A DNA stretch of 64,000 nucleotides from Raineyella sp964528755 (GTDB taxonomy: Bacteria; Actinomycetota; Actinomycetes; Propionibacteriales; Propionibacteriaceae): assembly GCA_964528755.1 (NCBI GenBank), contig CAZGWN010000002.1:1-64000 (forward strand), in the 5' to 3' direction. The notes beneath the pieces are model-generated. The model had not been told where the DNA came from. It saw only the letters and a program-made list of their open reading frames with translations, and did no database searches. Within the stretch, counting starts at the first letter, position 1; each line of letters begins with the position of its first letter. Position numbers and translations under genes: made by a program. This document shows positions 15,932-23,853 of this stretch, one piece after another.

Positions 15932-16519
15932 TCAGTTCATCACCCGGTAGCGCAGGTGCAGTGCGCCCTCGCCCTCGCGCGACCACAGCAGGTGCAGCCG
16001 CTTGGTCGCTGCTTGCGGGTCGTCGAAGAGTCGCCTGCCCCGCCCGAGAAGCAGGGGGACGAGGTGGATGAACACCTCGTCGATGAGCCCGGCACGCAGC
16101 AGTGCCTGCGCGGCGGAGGCGCCGTGCGCCATGACGTTCCGATCGCCGGCGAGCCGCTTGGCCTCGGCGACCGCAGCGCCGAGGTCGGTCGAGTAGCGCG
16201 CGTGGCCCGGCGCCGCGCGGTTGGGCGGGGTGCGTGTCAGGACGAAGATCGGAACTCCGTCGTGATGGTCACCGTCCCACTCGCCCGCGAGCTCGAACGT
16301 ACGGCGGCCGGTGATCACTGCGCCGGTGGCCAGCATCTCGTCGAAGACCTCCGCATTCACAGAGGTCGCCGGGCGATGGCTGACAGGACTGATCCCGCCA
16401 TCGCCCAGCCACGCGTGCAGGGGTTCGCCACCGGCTCCCAGTCCGTGCCCCGGCTCGTCGCCGGGCCCGGCGACGAAGCCGTCCAGTGACATCGACATGT
16501 CCAGGATCACGGTGCTCAT
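15932..16519 (-). CDS. Dihydrofolate-reductase-fold protein (RibD C-terminal type)
   Basis: 195 aa. RibD_C fold: TVILDMSMSLDGFVAGPGDE at the N-terminus, VITGRRTFELAGEWDGD, VPIFVLTRTPP and GASAAQALLRAGLIDEVFIHLVPLLLGRGRRLFD. Related to the reductase half of RibD and to YwjB/YyaP; the cellular substrate of these stand-alone proteins is unknown. It overlaps the next upstream gene by 4 bases (16516-16519), giving a coupled pair of paralogues. Confidence 0.88.
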   Translation of the reverse strand: MSTVILDMSMSLDGFVAGPGDEPGHGLGAGGEPLHAWLGDGGISPVSHRPATSVNAEVFDEMLATGAVITGRRTFELAGEWDGDHHDGVPIFVLTRTPPNRAAPGHARYSTDLGAAVAEAKRLAGDRNVMAHGASAAQALLRAGLIDEVFIHLVPLLLGRGRRLFDDPQAATKRLHLLWSREGEGALHLRYRVMN

Positions 16520-17121
16520 GACTCCGCCTTGCGCGGTTTCGGGCCGACACCGTCGGGGATCGCGCCGTGGAGGTGCGGTTGATAGACGAGTTTGACGGTA
16601 CGGCCGTCCAGCACGGTGGACCCGAGGAGGTCCAGGTCGAACTCTGCGCCGTCCTGGAAGAGCGCGGCGTAGCCGGCGCGGCCGGTGATGGCGGGGAAGA
16701 CCATGACCTCGAGCCGGTCGACCAGGCCTGCCGCGAGCAGTGCCCGGTTCAGGGAGAAGCTGCCGTGCGAGCGCATCGGGACGTCCGTGGTGCGCTTGAG
16801 GCGCTCGATCGCGGTGACTGCGTCCTCGTTGAGCACGGTCGAGTTCTGCCATCCGGGGTCCTCGGGGTCGAGCGTGTGCGAGAACACGATCTTCGTTAGC
16901 TCGTTCAGGCGGTCGTAGTAGGGCTCGTCGAACATCGTCACAAACGCCGCGAACTCCCGGAACGTCGTTGCGCCGAAGACGAGTACTTGGTCCTGCGCGA
17001 AGGTGCGTACCCTGTCGTCGCGGATCTCGGGACCCTCCTTGCCCCAGTATCCCGGCCAGCCCTCCGCGGAGCCGTAGCCGTCGAGGCTGCAGAAGAAGTC
17101 GACGGTCAAGGTGGTGCTCAT
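16516..17121 (-). CDS. Dihydrofolate-reductase-fold protein (RibD C-terminal type), second copy
   Basis: 201 aa, a RibD_C paralogue of the following gene but divergent: TLTVDFFCSLDGYGSAEGWPG, QVLVFGATTFREFA, MRSHGSFSLNRALLAAGLVDRLEVMVFPAITG. The NADPH-binding-type GATTFREFA and the late HGSxSLNRALL loop are preserved. First of a two-gene operon. The start ATG 17121 has AGGGACGG/GGAG-like purines upstream. Confidence 0.87.
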   Translation of the reverse strand: MSTTLTVDFFCSLDGYGSAEGWPGYWGKEGPEIRDDRVRTFAQDQVLVFGATTFREFAAFVTMFDEPYYDRLNELTKIVFSHTLDPEDPGWQNSTVLNEDAVTAIERLKRTTDVPMRSHGSFSLNRALLAAGLVDRLEVMVFPAITGRAGYAALFQDGAEFDLDLLGSTVLDGRTVKLVYQPHLHGAIPDGVGPKPRKAES

Positions 17122-17225
17122 GGTGCTGCTCCCGTTCTCGTGCCGTCCCTGGTGGGCGGCTTCACTGCTGCTACGATCGCCGCCCTCCCGATCCGACACC
17201 GTGCTCACAGATCCTTTGGCGGCAG

Positions 17226-17816
17226 TCAGGCCGTGAGGGCGATGACCGCGACAAGGACGGCGACCAGGACGTCCAGGACGGCACAGAACCCGGCGAGGGA
17301 ATGGCCGACGACACGGCCGGTGCGGTGGTGGTGGATGTCCCATGCGGTGTGGCCCAGGAGCGCGGCCGCGACCACCAGCCCGCCGATGGTCGCGGACAGG
17401 TGGGTGGCCAGCAGCGCGATCGCGCCGAGCACGAGCATCGCGATGGTCTGCAGCGGCAGCGACCACCAGTGCCCGGCGCGCTGCCCGATCAGCCCGGCGA
17501 CGAGCAGCACCGCGGCCAGGCCCAGCATCCAGGGTGTCGCGTCGGTCCCGCCGAACTTGTCCAGCGCGATGAGCACGAAGGCGACACCGAAGGCAACCCA
17601 CGCCGCCCACCGCCTCCCGCTGGCCGACGCAGCGAGATACACCAGCCCGGACGCTGCCACGACCGGCGCGGCCTCCCGGCCGTCGTCGAGTTCGTACGCG
17701 GTCCCGGCCGCGACGACGATCCCGAGAGCCGCCGGCCACACCCTGCGCCACGGTGGCGCGTGTCGGGTCCGCATGCCCGTCCCGCCGTGTGATTCCTGCG
17801 CCGCCGCCACGTCCAT
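17226..17816 (-). CDS. Conserved membrane protein, six predicted helices
   Basis: 196 aa, not assigned to a named family. Six hydrophobic stretches (about residues 28-42, 51-66, 70-86, 94-110, 122-142 and 146-160), plus a final one near 175-195, give a compact integral membrane protein. The conserved-looking HTAWDIHHHRTGRVVG lies between the last two helices, with histidines that could bind metal or haem. AAGGAG precedes ATG 17816. It diverges from the GNAT gene across a short dyad. Confidence 0.7.
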   Translation of the reverse strand: MDVAAAQESHGGTGMRTRHAPPWRRVWPAALGIVVAAGTAYELDDGREAAPVVAASGLVYLAASASGRRWAAWVAFGVAFVLIALDKFGGTDATPWMLGLAAVLLVAGLIGQRAGHWWSLPLQTIAMLVLGAIALLATHLSATIGGLVVAAALLGHTAWDIHHHRTGRVVGHSLAGFCAVLDVLVAVLVAVIALTA

Positions 17817-17843
17817 GCGCCCACTCCTTCTTGAACAGGCAGG

Positions 17844-17865
17844 TCGTACTCGTTAAAGTGTACGA
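17844..17865. promoter_or_regulatory. Inverted repeat and -10 element between membrane protein and GNAT genes
   Basis: TCGTAC (17844-17849) and GTACGA (17860-17865) are perfect 6-base arms 10 bases apart in the 51-bp divergent gap. TAAAGT (17854-17859) in the spacer is a possible -10 only 8 bases from the GNAT ATG, consistent with a leaderless transcript whose promoter is covered by the dyad. Confidence 0.35.
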
Positions 17866-17867
17866 TC

Positions 17868-18530
17868 ATGTTCGAGTTGAGGGAAGGCGTGGGATCCATG
17901 GGTCGATTGCCCGACGACACCCACAAGGCGAACCGCCTTGCCTCGCCCGCTGCGCTCCGGCCGATGAACGTCGCGGACGTCGACGCGGTTGCTCGGATCT
18001 GGCGGGAGGGGTGGGTGGATGCCCACGTCGGTCATGTCCCCGCGGCCCTGGTCGCCGCCCGCACCGCGTCCTCGTTCACCGCGCGCGCCGGAGATCACCT
18101 CGCCGGCACGATCGTCGCGACGCGCGACGACTCGGTCGCCGGGTTCGTGATGATCGACCACGACCAGGTGGACCAGCTCTATCTGGACCGTGCCGCACGC
18201 GGAAGCGGTATCGGTTCGGCGCTGTTGGGCGCGGCGGAGCGGGCGATCCTCGTCGCGGGCCACCGGCGAGCATGGCTGGCGGTGGCGACCGGAAACACCG
18301 GCGGCCGCCGGTTCTACGAGCGGCAGGGCTGGGTGGACGAGGGCCCCTTCCTCCACCAGGCGCCCGTTCCCGGGGGACGGTGGCCGTCGACTGCCACCGT
18401 TTCGTCAGCCCTCGCCGATGACGGCGTGCGGCCCCGGGAACCGTGGGCGGTCCCCCGGACGCCCGAGGGACCGCCGACGTACGTGCGGGGTCAGAGGGTC
18501 GGACGCGAGCAGCGGGTGTTGTTAGCGTGA
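17868..18530 (+). CDS. GNAT acetyltransferase, probably frameshifted near its C-terminus
   Basis: 220 aa as it reads. GNAT core: LRPMNVADVDAVARIWREGW, GTIVATRDDSVAGFVMIDHDQVDQLYLD, the acetyl-CoA loop RGSGIGSALLGAAERAIL, then NTGGRRFYERQGWVDEG. After PVPGG at 18371 the frame turns into unrelated low-complexity sequence. The +1 frame after the GGGGG run (18372-18376) gives GTVAVDCHRFVSPRR and a stop at 18421, the ending expected for this family. One G seems to be missing (mutation or sequencing error). The true protein is probably about 183 aa. An ATG at 17898 is an alternative start. Confidence 0.75.
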   Translation: MFELREGVGSMGRLPDDTHKANRLASPAALRPMNVADVDAVARIWREGWVDAHVGHVPAALVAARTASSFTARAGDHLAGTIVATRDDSVAGFVMIDHDQVDQLYLDRAARGSGIGSALLGAAERAILVAGHRRAWLAVATGNTGGRRFYERQGWVDEGPFLHQAPVPGGRWPSTATVSSALADDGVRPREPWAVPRTPEGPPTYVRGQRVGREQRVLLA

Positions 18531-18534
18531 TGCC

Positions 18535-18966
18535 ATGGAGATCGCGTTCATCGCCGGCTTCGGGCCGATCGGGGCCGAGCCGGCCGCCACGCTCGATTTC
18601 TGGTCGCGGACCATCGGCATCACGTTCGACGAGGTCGCACCGGACTACTACCACGCCGCTGATCTGGGCGGTGCCAAGACCTTCGCCCTGTGGCCGCTGA
18701 GCCAAGCGGCGCAGGCCACGTTCGGAGCCGATGAGTGGCCGGGGGACCGGACCGTCCCCCAGGCCTGGATCGAGTTGGAGGTGTCGTCGCCCGAAGCTGT
18801 CGCGGCCGCGGTCGACGACCTCCGGGCGAAGGGACAGGAGATCCTGGTCGATGCCCACGAGGAGCCCTGGGGCCAGACGACGGCCCGCCTGATGAGCCCG
18901 GAGGGCCTGCTCGTGGGCATCTCCTACCTGCCGTCGTTCCACTCCGACGAGCACGAGCCGGAATAG
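18535..18966 (+). CDS. VOC-superfamily protein
   Basis: 143 aa, a single-chain VOC fold: FIAGFGPIGAEPAATLDFWSRTIGI, ADLGGAKTFALWPLSQAA, WIELEVSSPEAVAAAVDDLRAKG and the final MSPEGLLVGISYLPS. Related proteins are dioxygenases, glyoxalases or drug-binding proteins; no substrate is evident. There is no Shine-Dalgarno before ATG 18535, but TAGCGT lies 7 bases upstream, so the message may be leaderless. Confidence 0.82.
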   Translation: MEIAFIAGFGPIGAEPAATLDFWSRTIGITFDEVAPDYYHAADLGGAKTFALWPLSQAAQATFGADEWPGDRTVPQAWIELEVSSPEAVAAAVDDLRAKGQEILVDAHEEPWGQTTARLMSPEGLLVGISYLPSFHSDEHEPE

Positions 18967-19399
18967 GCCCCTGGCGTGGGCTGTGCTCGGTGCTCCCCGC
19001 GCTTGCCCCGCGTCGGGACCGTGATCGATCCGCTGGTCGCCGACCGGCTGACGCACCTCCACCCCCAAGGGATCGGCACCCTCACCGAGCGGGAGGGACA
19101 GGAGCTGCGGCCTGTGCCGTGCGGGTGGAGCAATGCCGGAAGCGCCGCGGAGCCGGTCATCTCGCGTCGAACCGTCTTCAACACGACGTCGGCGCGACGG
19201 CAGCTTCGAGCGGCTCTACAACCGTGGTACGCCACCTATTTCATTGCCCTGTACCAGCTCGACGGGCGGCGGGAGGATGCGCTTGCCGGACCATCGAGCG
19301 CTACTGCGCCGAGGGCGGGGCCGACTTCTACGACCCATGGTCCGACGACCAGGACTGGGCGCTGGCGTTCTCGCTCCGGGCTCCCCGGTCAGGACGCCC
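18967..19399. other. Gap without a confident gene; possible degenerate coding remnant
   Basis: 433 bp between a VOC gene and an ArsR gene. No frame gives a recognisable protein. Two plus-strand pieces in different frames, one reading LRAALQPWYATYFIALYQLDG and the next RTIERYCAEGGADFYDPWSDD, could be a broken gene joined by a frameshift near 19275, but I cannot name a family. No RNA gene seen. Confidence 0.3.
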
Positions 19400-19747
19400 T
19401 CAGGGTCGTGCCTCCCCGGTCGACCTTGTGGTCGGTGCGTGGTCGGCAACCGCTCCCAGTACCGCCGCCAGCAGTCCGGGGAAGCGGGCATCCAGGTCCT
19501 CCCGCCGCAACGAGTTCCTGATCTCGGTGCCGTGACGGTCCTGGCGGATGAGGCCGGCCTCGCGCAGCACGCGGAAGTGGTGGGTGGAGGTGGACTTGCT
19601 CACCGGCAGCTCGAAGGCGAGGCAGGCCATGTCGGCGTGACCGTCGTCGAGCTGACGGACGATGTCCAGGCGGACCGGGTCGGCCAGCGCGAACAGCACC
19701 GCCTCCACCCGCAGGTCCTCCCGCTTGGGGTGGTGCAGGGACCGCAT
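19400..19747 (-). CDS. ArsR-family transcriptional regulator
   Basis: 115 aa winged-helix protein: FALADPVRLDIVRQLDDGHADMACLAF, recognition helix SKSTSTHHFRVLREAGLIRQ, wing DRHGTEIRNSLRREDLDARF. No cysteine metal site. This subgroup (SKSTxxHH…) is often found next to flavin oxidoreductases or MFS genes. It is divergent from the Old Yellow Enzyme gene 160 bp away and is the obvious candidate regulator; a redox-active or electrophilic inducer would make sense but is not shown. Confidence 0.87.
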   Translation of the reverse strand: MRSLHHPKREDLRVEAVLFALADPVRLDIVRQLDDGHADMACLAFELPVSKSTSTHHFRVLREAGLIRQDRHGTEIRNSLRREDLDARFPGLLAAVLGAVADHAPTTRSTGEARP

Positions 19748-19907
19748 CGCTGCCTCCTCCCGCGCCGGATCGATGAAAGTTCGCTTGTCTTCGTACTATA
19801 GTCTCCCTCGGGCCGCCACCACCGGCGTACGACACGGTGGTGAGGGTCATCCTCCCCGCGCCAACGGCGATCCGCGGGCAACACCCTGCATCAGGAGGCG
19901 CCTACCC

Positions 19908-20987
19908 ATGAGCCATGCCGTATTCGATCCGATCACCCTGCGCGGGCTCACCGTCCGCAACCGCATCTGGGTGCCGCCGATGTGTCAGTACAGCGTGCCC
20001 GCCGAGGACGGCGTGGCCACCGACTGGCACCTCGTCCAGTACGGCGCGCTGGCGCGCGGCGGCGCCGGGGCCGTCATCGTGGAGGCGACGGGAGTGCTCC
20101 CGGAGGGACGGATCAGCCCGCGCGACCTCGGCCTGTGGAACGACGCCCAGCGCGACGCGCTCGCCCCCATCGTCGACTTCGTCCACAGCCAGGGCGCGGC
20201 GGCCGGCATCCAGTTGGGCCACGCCGGCCGGAAGGGGTCGACCTACCCGGGGTGGGGGACCGACAGGAGCGGAACGGTGCCCGCGGCCGCAGGGGGCTGG
20301 GAAACCGTCGGGCCCACCGACGCCCCCTTCGGGGAGTACGCCGCCCCTCGCGCGCTCGACGAGGCCGGCATCCGGCAGGTCGTCGAGGCCTTCGCCGTGG
20401 CGGCCCGGCGCGCCGTACAGGCCGGATTCGACATCATCGAGGTGCACGGCGCCCACGGCTACCTGATCCACCAGTTCCTCTCGCCACTGTCCAACACCCG
20501 TGCGGACGGCTACGGCGGCGATCTGGAGCGTCGGTCCCGGCTGCTCCTCGAGGTCGTCGACGCGATCCGCACGACGGTCGACGACGCCGTCCCGGTGATC
20601 GTGCGCCTGTCGGCCACCGACTGGACCGACGGGGGCCTGACCGCCGCGGACACGGGCCGGATCGGGACCTTGCTCGCCGACCACGGCGTCGACCTGCTCG
20701 ACATCTCCACCGGCGGCAACGTCGCGCACGCGCGGATCCCGGCGGGGCCGGGGTACCAGGTGCCCTTCGCGACCGCGGTGCGGGCAGCGGCGGGGCTGCC
20801 CGTCTCCGCCGTCGGGATGATCACCGACGCCCAGCAGGCCGAGCAGATCGTCGCCACGGGTCTCGCGGACGTGGTGATGGTCGGCCGCGAATCGCTGCGT
20901 GACCCGAACTTCCCGATCCGAACGGCGGCGGCCCTGCGCTACGACCTGCCCTATCGGCCGGCTCCCTTCGCGCGCGCCTATCGCTGA
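19908..20987 (+). CDS. NADH:flavin oxidoreductase, Old Yellow Enzyme family (YqjM-like)
   Basis: 359 aa. FMN-dependent TIM-barrel ene-reductase. Motifs: LRGLTVRNRIWVPPMCQYS (the Cys of PPMCQY is the YqjM-type redox-tuning cysteine), QLGHAGRKGST (substrate-anion His region), DIIEVHGAHGYLIHQFLSP, NTRADGYGGDLERRSRLLLE and the phosphate loop ADVVMVGRESLRDPNF. It would reduce activated C=C bonds of α,β-unsaturated carbonyls or nitro compounds with NAD(P)H. AGGAGG lies 9 bases before ATG 19908. Divergent from the ArsR regulator. Confidence 0.92.
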   Translation: MSHAVFDPITLRGLTVRNRIWVPPMCQYSVPAEDGVATDWHLVQYGALARGGAGAVIVEATGVLPEGRISPRDLGLWNDAQRDALAPIVDFVHSQGAAAGIQLGHAGRKGSTYPGWGTDRSGTVPAAAGGWETVGPTDAPFGEYAAPRALDEAGIRQVVEAFAVAARRAVQAGFDIIEVHGAHGYLIHQFLSPLSNTRADGYGGDLERRSRLLLEVVDAIRTTVDDAVPVIVRLSATDWTDGGLTAADTGRIGTLLADHGVDLLDISTGGNVAHARIPAGPGYQVPFATAVRAAAGLPVSAVGMITDAQQAEQIVATGLADVVMVGRESLRDPNFPIRTAAALRYDLPYRPAPFARAYR

Positions 20988-21149
20988 GGTCCGCGACCGC
21001 GGGTGAGCATGTCACGGCATGGCCATGACGTGGCAACGTCTTCGGTGCTCATCGAGGAAGGGCGGCGGGAGCGGCTCGAGCGGGTGGTGACCCCCGGACA
21101 TGGAAGGGTGGTGACTTCCCGAGGTCCCTGGCGGAAGGCGCAGTGAGCG

Positions 21150-23294
21150 ATGGTTGACTTCCCGGCCGCCGAACCCGTCGTCCTCCACGACCGTCTCGAC
21201 GTGGCCACCCTGCTGCGATACCTCCGCCGGGACGGGCGGACCCGCCCGGTGGTCGTGCTGACGGTGGCGCCGGGACAGACCGGGCCGTACGTGTCCGCGG
21301 CGGACCTCGCCCGTGAGGTCGGCCGGGGCACCGACATCGTGACGATCCCCCTCGACGACCTGACCCGGGCGATGTCCGACTGGCTCGAGGACAGCCGTGC
21401 CGGCGTCTACCGGGGTGCCTGCCGCGTCTATCCTCCGGGCGTCGCCTGGGAGACGGACCCCCTGGGTACGCCGCTGCGGATGGCACGCGATCCCGCCGAG
21501 GTCGCCGCGCTGTGGCGGCATCTGGTCGGCGACGTCGGACGGGCCCGCACCGCGCGCAACCACCGGCCCGGTTCCTCGGCCCCGTCGGTCGCCGCCCCGG
21601 TGTCGTCCCCGCGGGCGGCGCCCGCCCTGCCCGGCCCGCCCGGCGGCAGCGGTCGGGCGACGCCGGTTCCCGGTCCGGCCCTCCCCAGCGCCGTCGCCAC
21701 CCCGACCCAGGCGGAGGCCCTCGCGGAGTTCCTGCGCCGCCCCGCCCGGCGCCGGCCGGTGGTCGTCGTGTCGCGGTCGGCCACTGCCGGACAGCCGTAC
21801 GCGGACGTGGCCAAGCTCACCGAGGACCTGGAGGGACTCGCGTGCGTCGTCGAGATTGCCACGGTGGAGGCGAGCTGGGCGTTCAGCCGGGCGGTGCCCG
21901 AGGGGTGCCAGGTGTACGGCGGCGCCGGACGGACCTACCCGGTCGGCACCGCCTGGGAGGACGACCCGTACGCCTCGCCGCTGCGGTTCGCATACGGCTG
22001 GGCGGACCGGTCCCGGATCACCCATGAACTCGCCGGTGATGTCATGCGAATGGCGTCATCGGGTTCGTTGTCGCTGGGCCCCTCGGCCGGGACCCCGGCC
22101 GAGGTGGAGGGAACCGTCCTCGGCGTGGTCGCGGACCGGGCCCTGGTGGACCTCGGCGGGCCGGGCGAGCGGGGGGTGGTCTGGCCCGAGCTGGTGGAGC
22201 CGGATGTGCCGGCCGAGCGGCTGTTCTCGACGGGGATGACGATCCGGGGCGTGCTGGATCCGGAGAGCCGACGCATCGACGTGCGCGGCATGCGGCGGGC
22301 CGCGGGGGATGCGCTGGCGGGTGTTGCTCCGGGCGACACGATCCTGGTCAGGGTCGAGACGGTCGCTTCCGGCTCCTGCGTGGTCGAACCGTTCCCGGGG
22401 CGCCGCCACACGGTCACCGCCGACAACGTCGTCGACGACGGGTCAGACCTGCGCAGTGTGCTCAGCGAGGGCGAGGTGGTTCCGGCACTGCTGGTGGAGG
22501 TCGAGCGGGCGGGGGCCCCGGGGCGACCGGACGAATGGTTGCTGTCGGTGGCCGAGGCGGCCGACCCGGCCGACGCCGTTCCGGCCCCGAGCATCCTGGA
22601 GGGCGGCCCGCCGTGGTTGACACCGGTGGAAGCGACGGATCAGCCGGCGACGTCCGGCGAGGAGAGCCCAGACGGCCAGGACGGGTCCGGGCCGCCGGAG
22701 GCCGCGCCGACCGTCGAGCTGGTGGCGGCACTGCGGCAGGAGAAGGCCCAGTTGGTGGCCCAATTCGAGCGCGAGCGCCACGAGAGCGACCGGTTGCGCG
22801 GGGGGCTGCGCGCGGCACGGGCGGAGCTCCGCAAGGCCAAGCGGCGCCGGGATCGCAGCGGGGGACCGGCGATCGACGATGCCGTCCTGTTCGAGGATGC
22901 CGCCGAGCAACTGGACTTCCTGATCAGGCTGGCCTGGGCGCGGATGGTCCCACCTGCGGAGAAGCATGCCCTGCCGCTGAGGACGTGGACGTACGGCCCG
23001 GACTTCCTCGCCAGCCTGGACCAGATCGAGGGGGTATCCCGGGACAAGGTGGTCGAGGTCATCGTGCACGTGCTCACCGGTCGGGACACGGAGTTGGTCT
23101 CCCGGGAGCTCCACCAGTTGCGTACGGGCCCCGGGGGCGACGACCGGCCCGTTACCCGGGAGCGGGGCGAGATCTGCTGGCGGGTGAGCCTGCAGAGCAA
23201 CACCCCGGCCGCGCGACGGCTCCATTACTGGCAATGCGCCGACGGGTCGGTGGAGCTGAGCAGCGTACGGCTGCACGACGACTTCCGGCCGTGA
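21150..23294 (+). CDS. Uncharacterised modular protein: duplicated N-terminal domain, S1-like region, coiled coil, C-terminal domain
   Basis: 714 aa, single gene. I do not recognise a named family. Visible layout: two copies of one domain (about 10-125 and 190-300), each with RRPVVVVS/RTRPVVVLT, a central acidic helix and a closing VYxGAxRxYPxGxAWExDP…SPLR motif. They are joined by a ~55-aa Pro/Ala linker. Next come two S1/OB-like β segments (about 312-375 and 395-475: VEGTVLGVVADRALVDLGG; VVPALLVEVERAG), a charged coiled coil (about 530-575) and a ~130-aa C-terminal domain with EGVSRDKVVEVIVHVLTGR and RRLHYWQCADGSVELSSVRL. S1-like folds suggest nucleic-acid binding; the rest is open. No signal peptide or membrane helix. 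Confidence 0.8.
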   Translation: MVDFPAAEPVVLHDRLDVATLLRYLRRDGRTRPVVVLTVAPGQTGPYVSAADLAREVGRGTDIVTIPLDDLTRAMSDWLEDSRAGVYRGACRVYPPGVAWETDPLGTPLRMARDPAEVAALWRHLVGDVGRARTARNHRPGSSAPSVAAPVSSPRAAPALPGPPGGSGRATPVPGPALPSAVATPTQAEALAEFLRRPARRRPVVVVSRSATAGQPYADVAKLTEDLEGLACVVEIATVEASWAFSRAVPEGCQVYGGAGRTYPVGTAWEDDPYASPLRFAYGWADRSRITHELAGDVMRMASSGSLSLGPSAGTPAEVEGTVLGVVADRALVDLGGPGERGVVWPELVEPDVPAERLFSTGMTIRGVLDPESRRIDVRGMRRAAGDALAGVAPGDTILVRVETVASGSCVVEPFPGRRHTVTADNVVDDGSDLRSVLSEGEVVPALLVEVERAGAPGRPDEWLLSVAEAADPADAVPAPSILEGGPPWLTPVEATDQPATSGEESPDGQDGSGPPEAAPTVELVAALRQEKAQLVAQFERERHESDRLRGGLRAARAELRKAKRRRDRSGGPAIDDAVLFEDAAEQLDFLIRLAWARMVPPAEKHALPLRTWTYGPDFLASLDQIEGVSRDKVVEVIVHVLTGRDTELVSRELHQLRTGPGGDDRPVTRERGEICWRVSLQSNTPAARRLHYWQCADGSVELSSVRLHDDFRP

Positions 23295-23453
23295 GGTGGG
23301 CTGGGGCGGGGGTGTCGGCGGGGAGCCTACCCCTTGCCCGGCGCACGCGAATCGTGTCGGATAGTGGCCGGGCCGTTCGTGGTCCGGGTGAGAGGTGGCC
23401 GACCGGCCGCCGGATCGACCGTCAGACATGACGCCGACCGACAGGAGAACCCC

Positions 23454-23840
23454 ATGCCGAAGTACCTGCTGTCCGTTTTCGGACCGGCCGAACGCCAAGA
23501 GTTCGGCGACTATCCCGACAAGGAATCGATGCTCCAGGCGTTCGCCGACACCGGGGCATTCAACGACAAGCTCGTGGCCGAGGGCTACTTCGTCTTCGCC
23601 GACGGGCTGGAACCGGCGACCACCGCCACCGTTGTCGACGGTCAGGGGGATCAGCCGGTGTTCACCGACGGGCCGTACCTGGAGTCCAAGGAGCACCTCG
23701 GCGGGTTCTGGGTGATCGAGGCGCCCGACCTGGACGTCGCGCTGCGGCTCGCCGCCGACGGGTCGAAGGCCTGCCGCGGCAAGGTCGAGGTGCGGCCGTT
23801 CCAGACCGAGGAGTCGTTCAGGTCGGTGCTCGAGTCCTGA
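23454..23840 (+). CDS. YCII/DGPF-domain protein
   Basis: 128 aa. YCII-related fold with the signature FTDGPYLESKEHLGGFWVIEAPDLDVALRLA (the DGP[FY] motif with the E-K-E triad) and KYLLSVFGP at the N-terminus. Proteins of this kind are the regular genomic partners of ECF42-group sigma factors. AGGAGA precedes the ATG by 7 bases. It is followed after 13 bp by such a sigma factor, so the two are probably one operon. Confidence 0.9.
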   Translation: MPKYLLSVFGPAERQEFGDYPDKESMLQAFADTGAFNDKLVAEGYFVFADGLEPATTATVVDGQGDQPVFTDGPYLESKEHLGGFWVIEAPDLDVALRLAADGSKACRGKVEVRPFQTEESFRSVLES

Positions 23841-23853
23841 CCGATTCCGCCGG

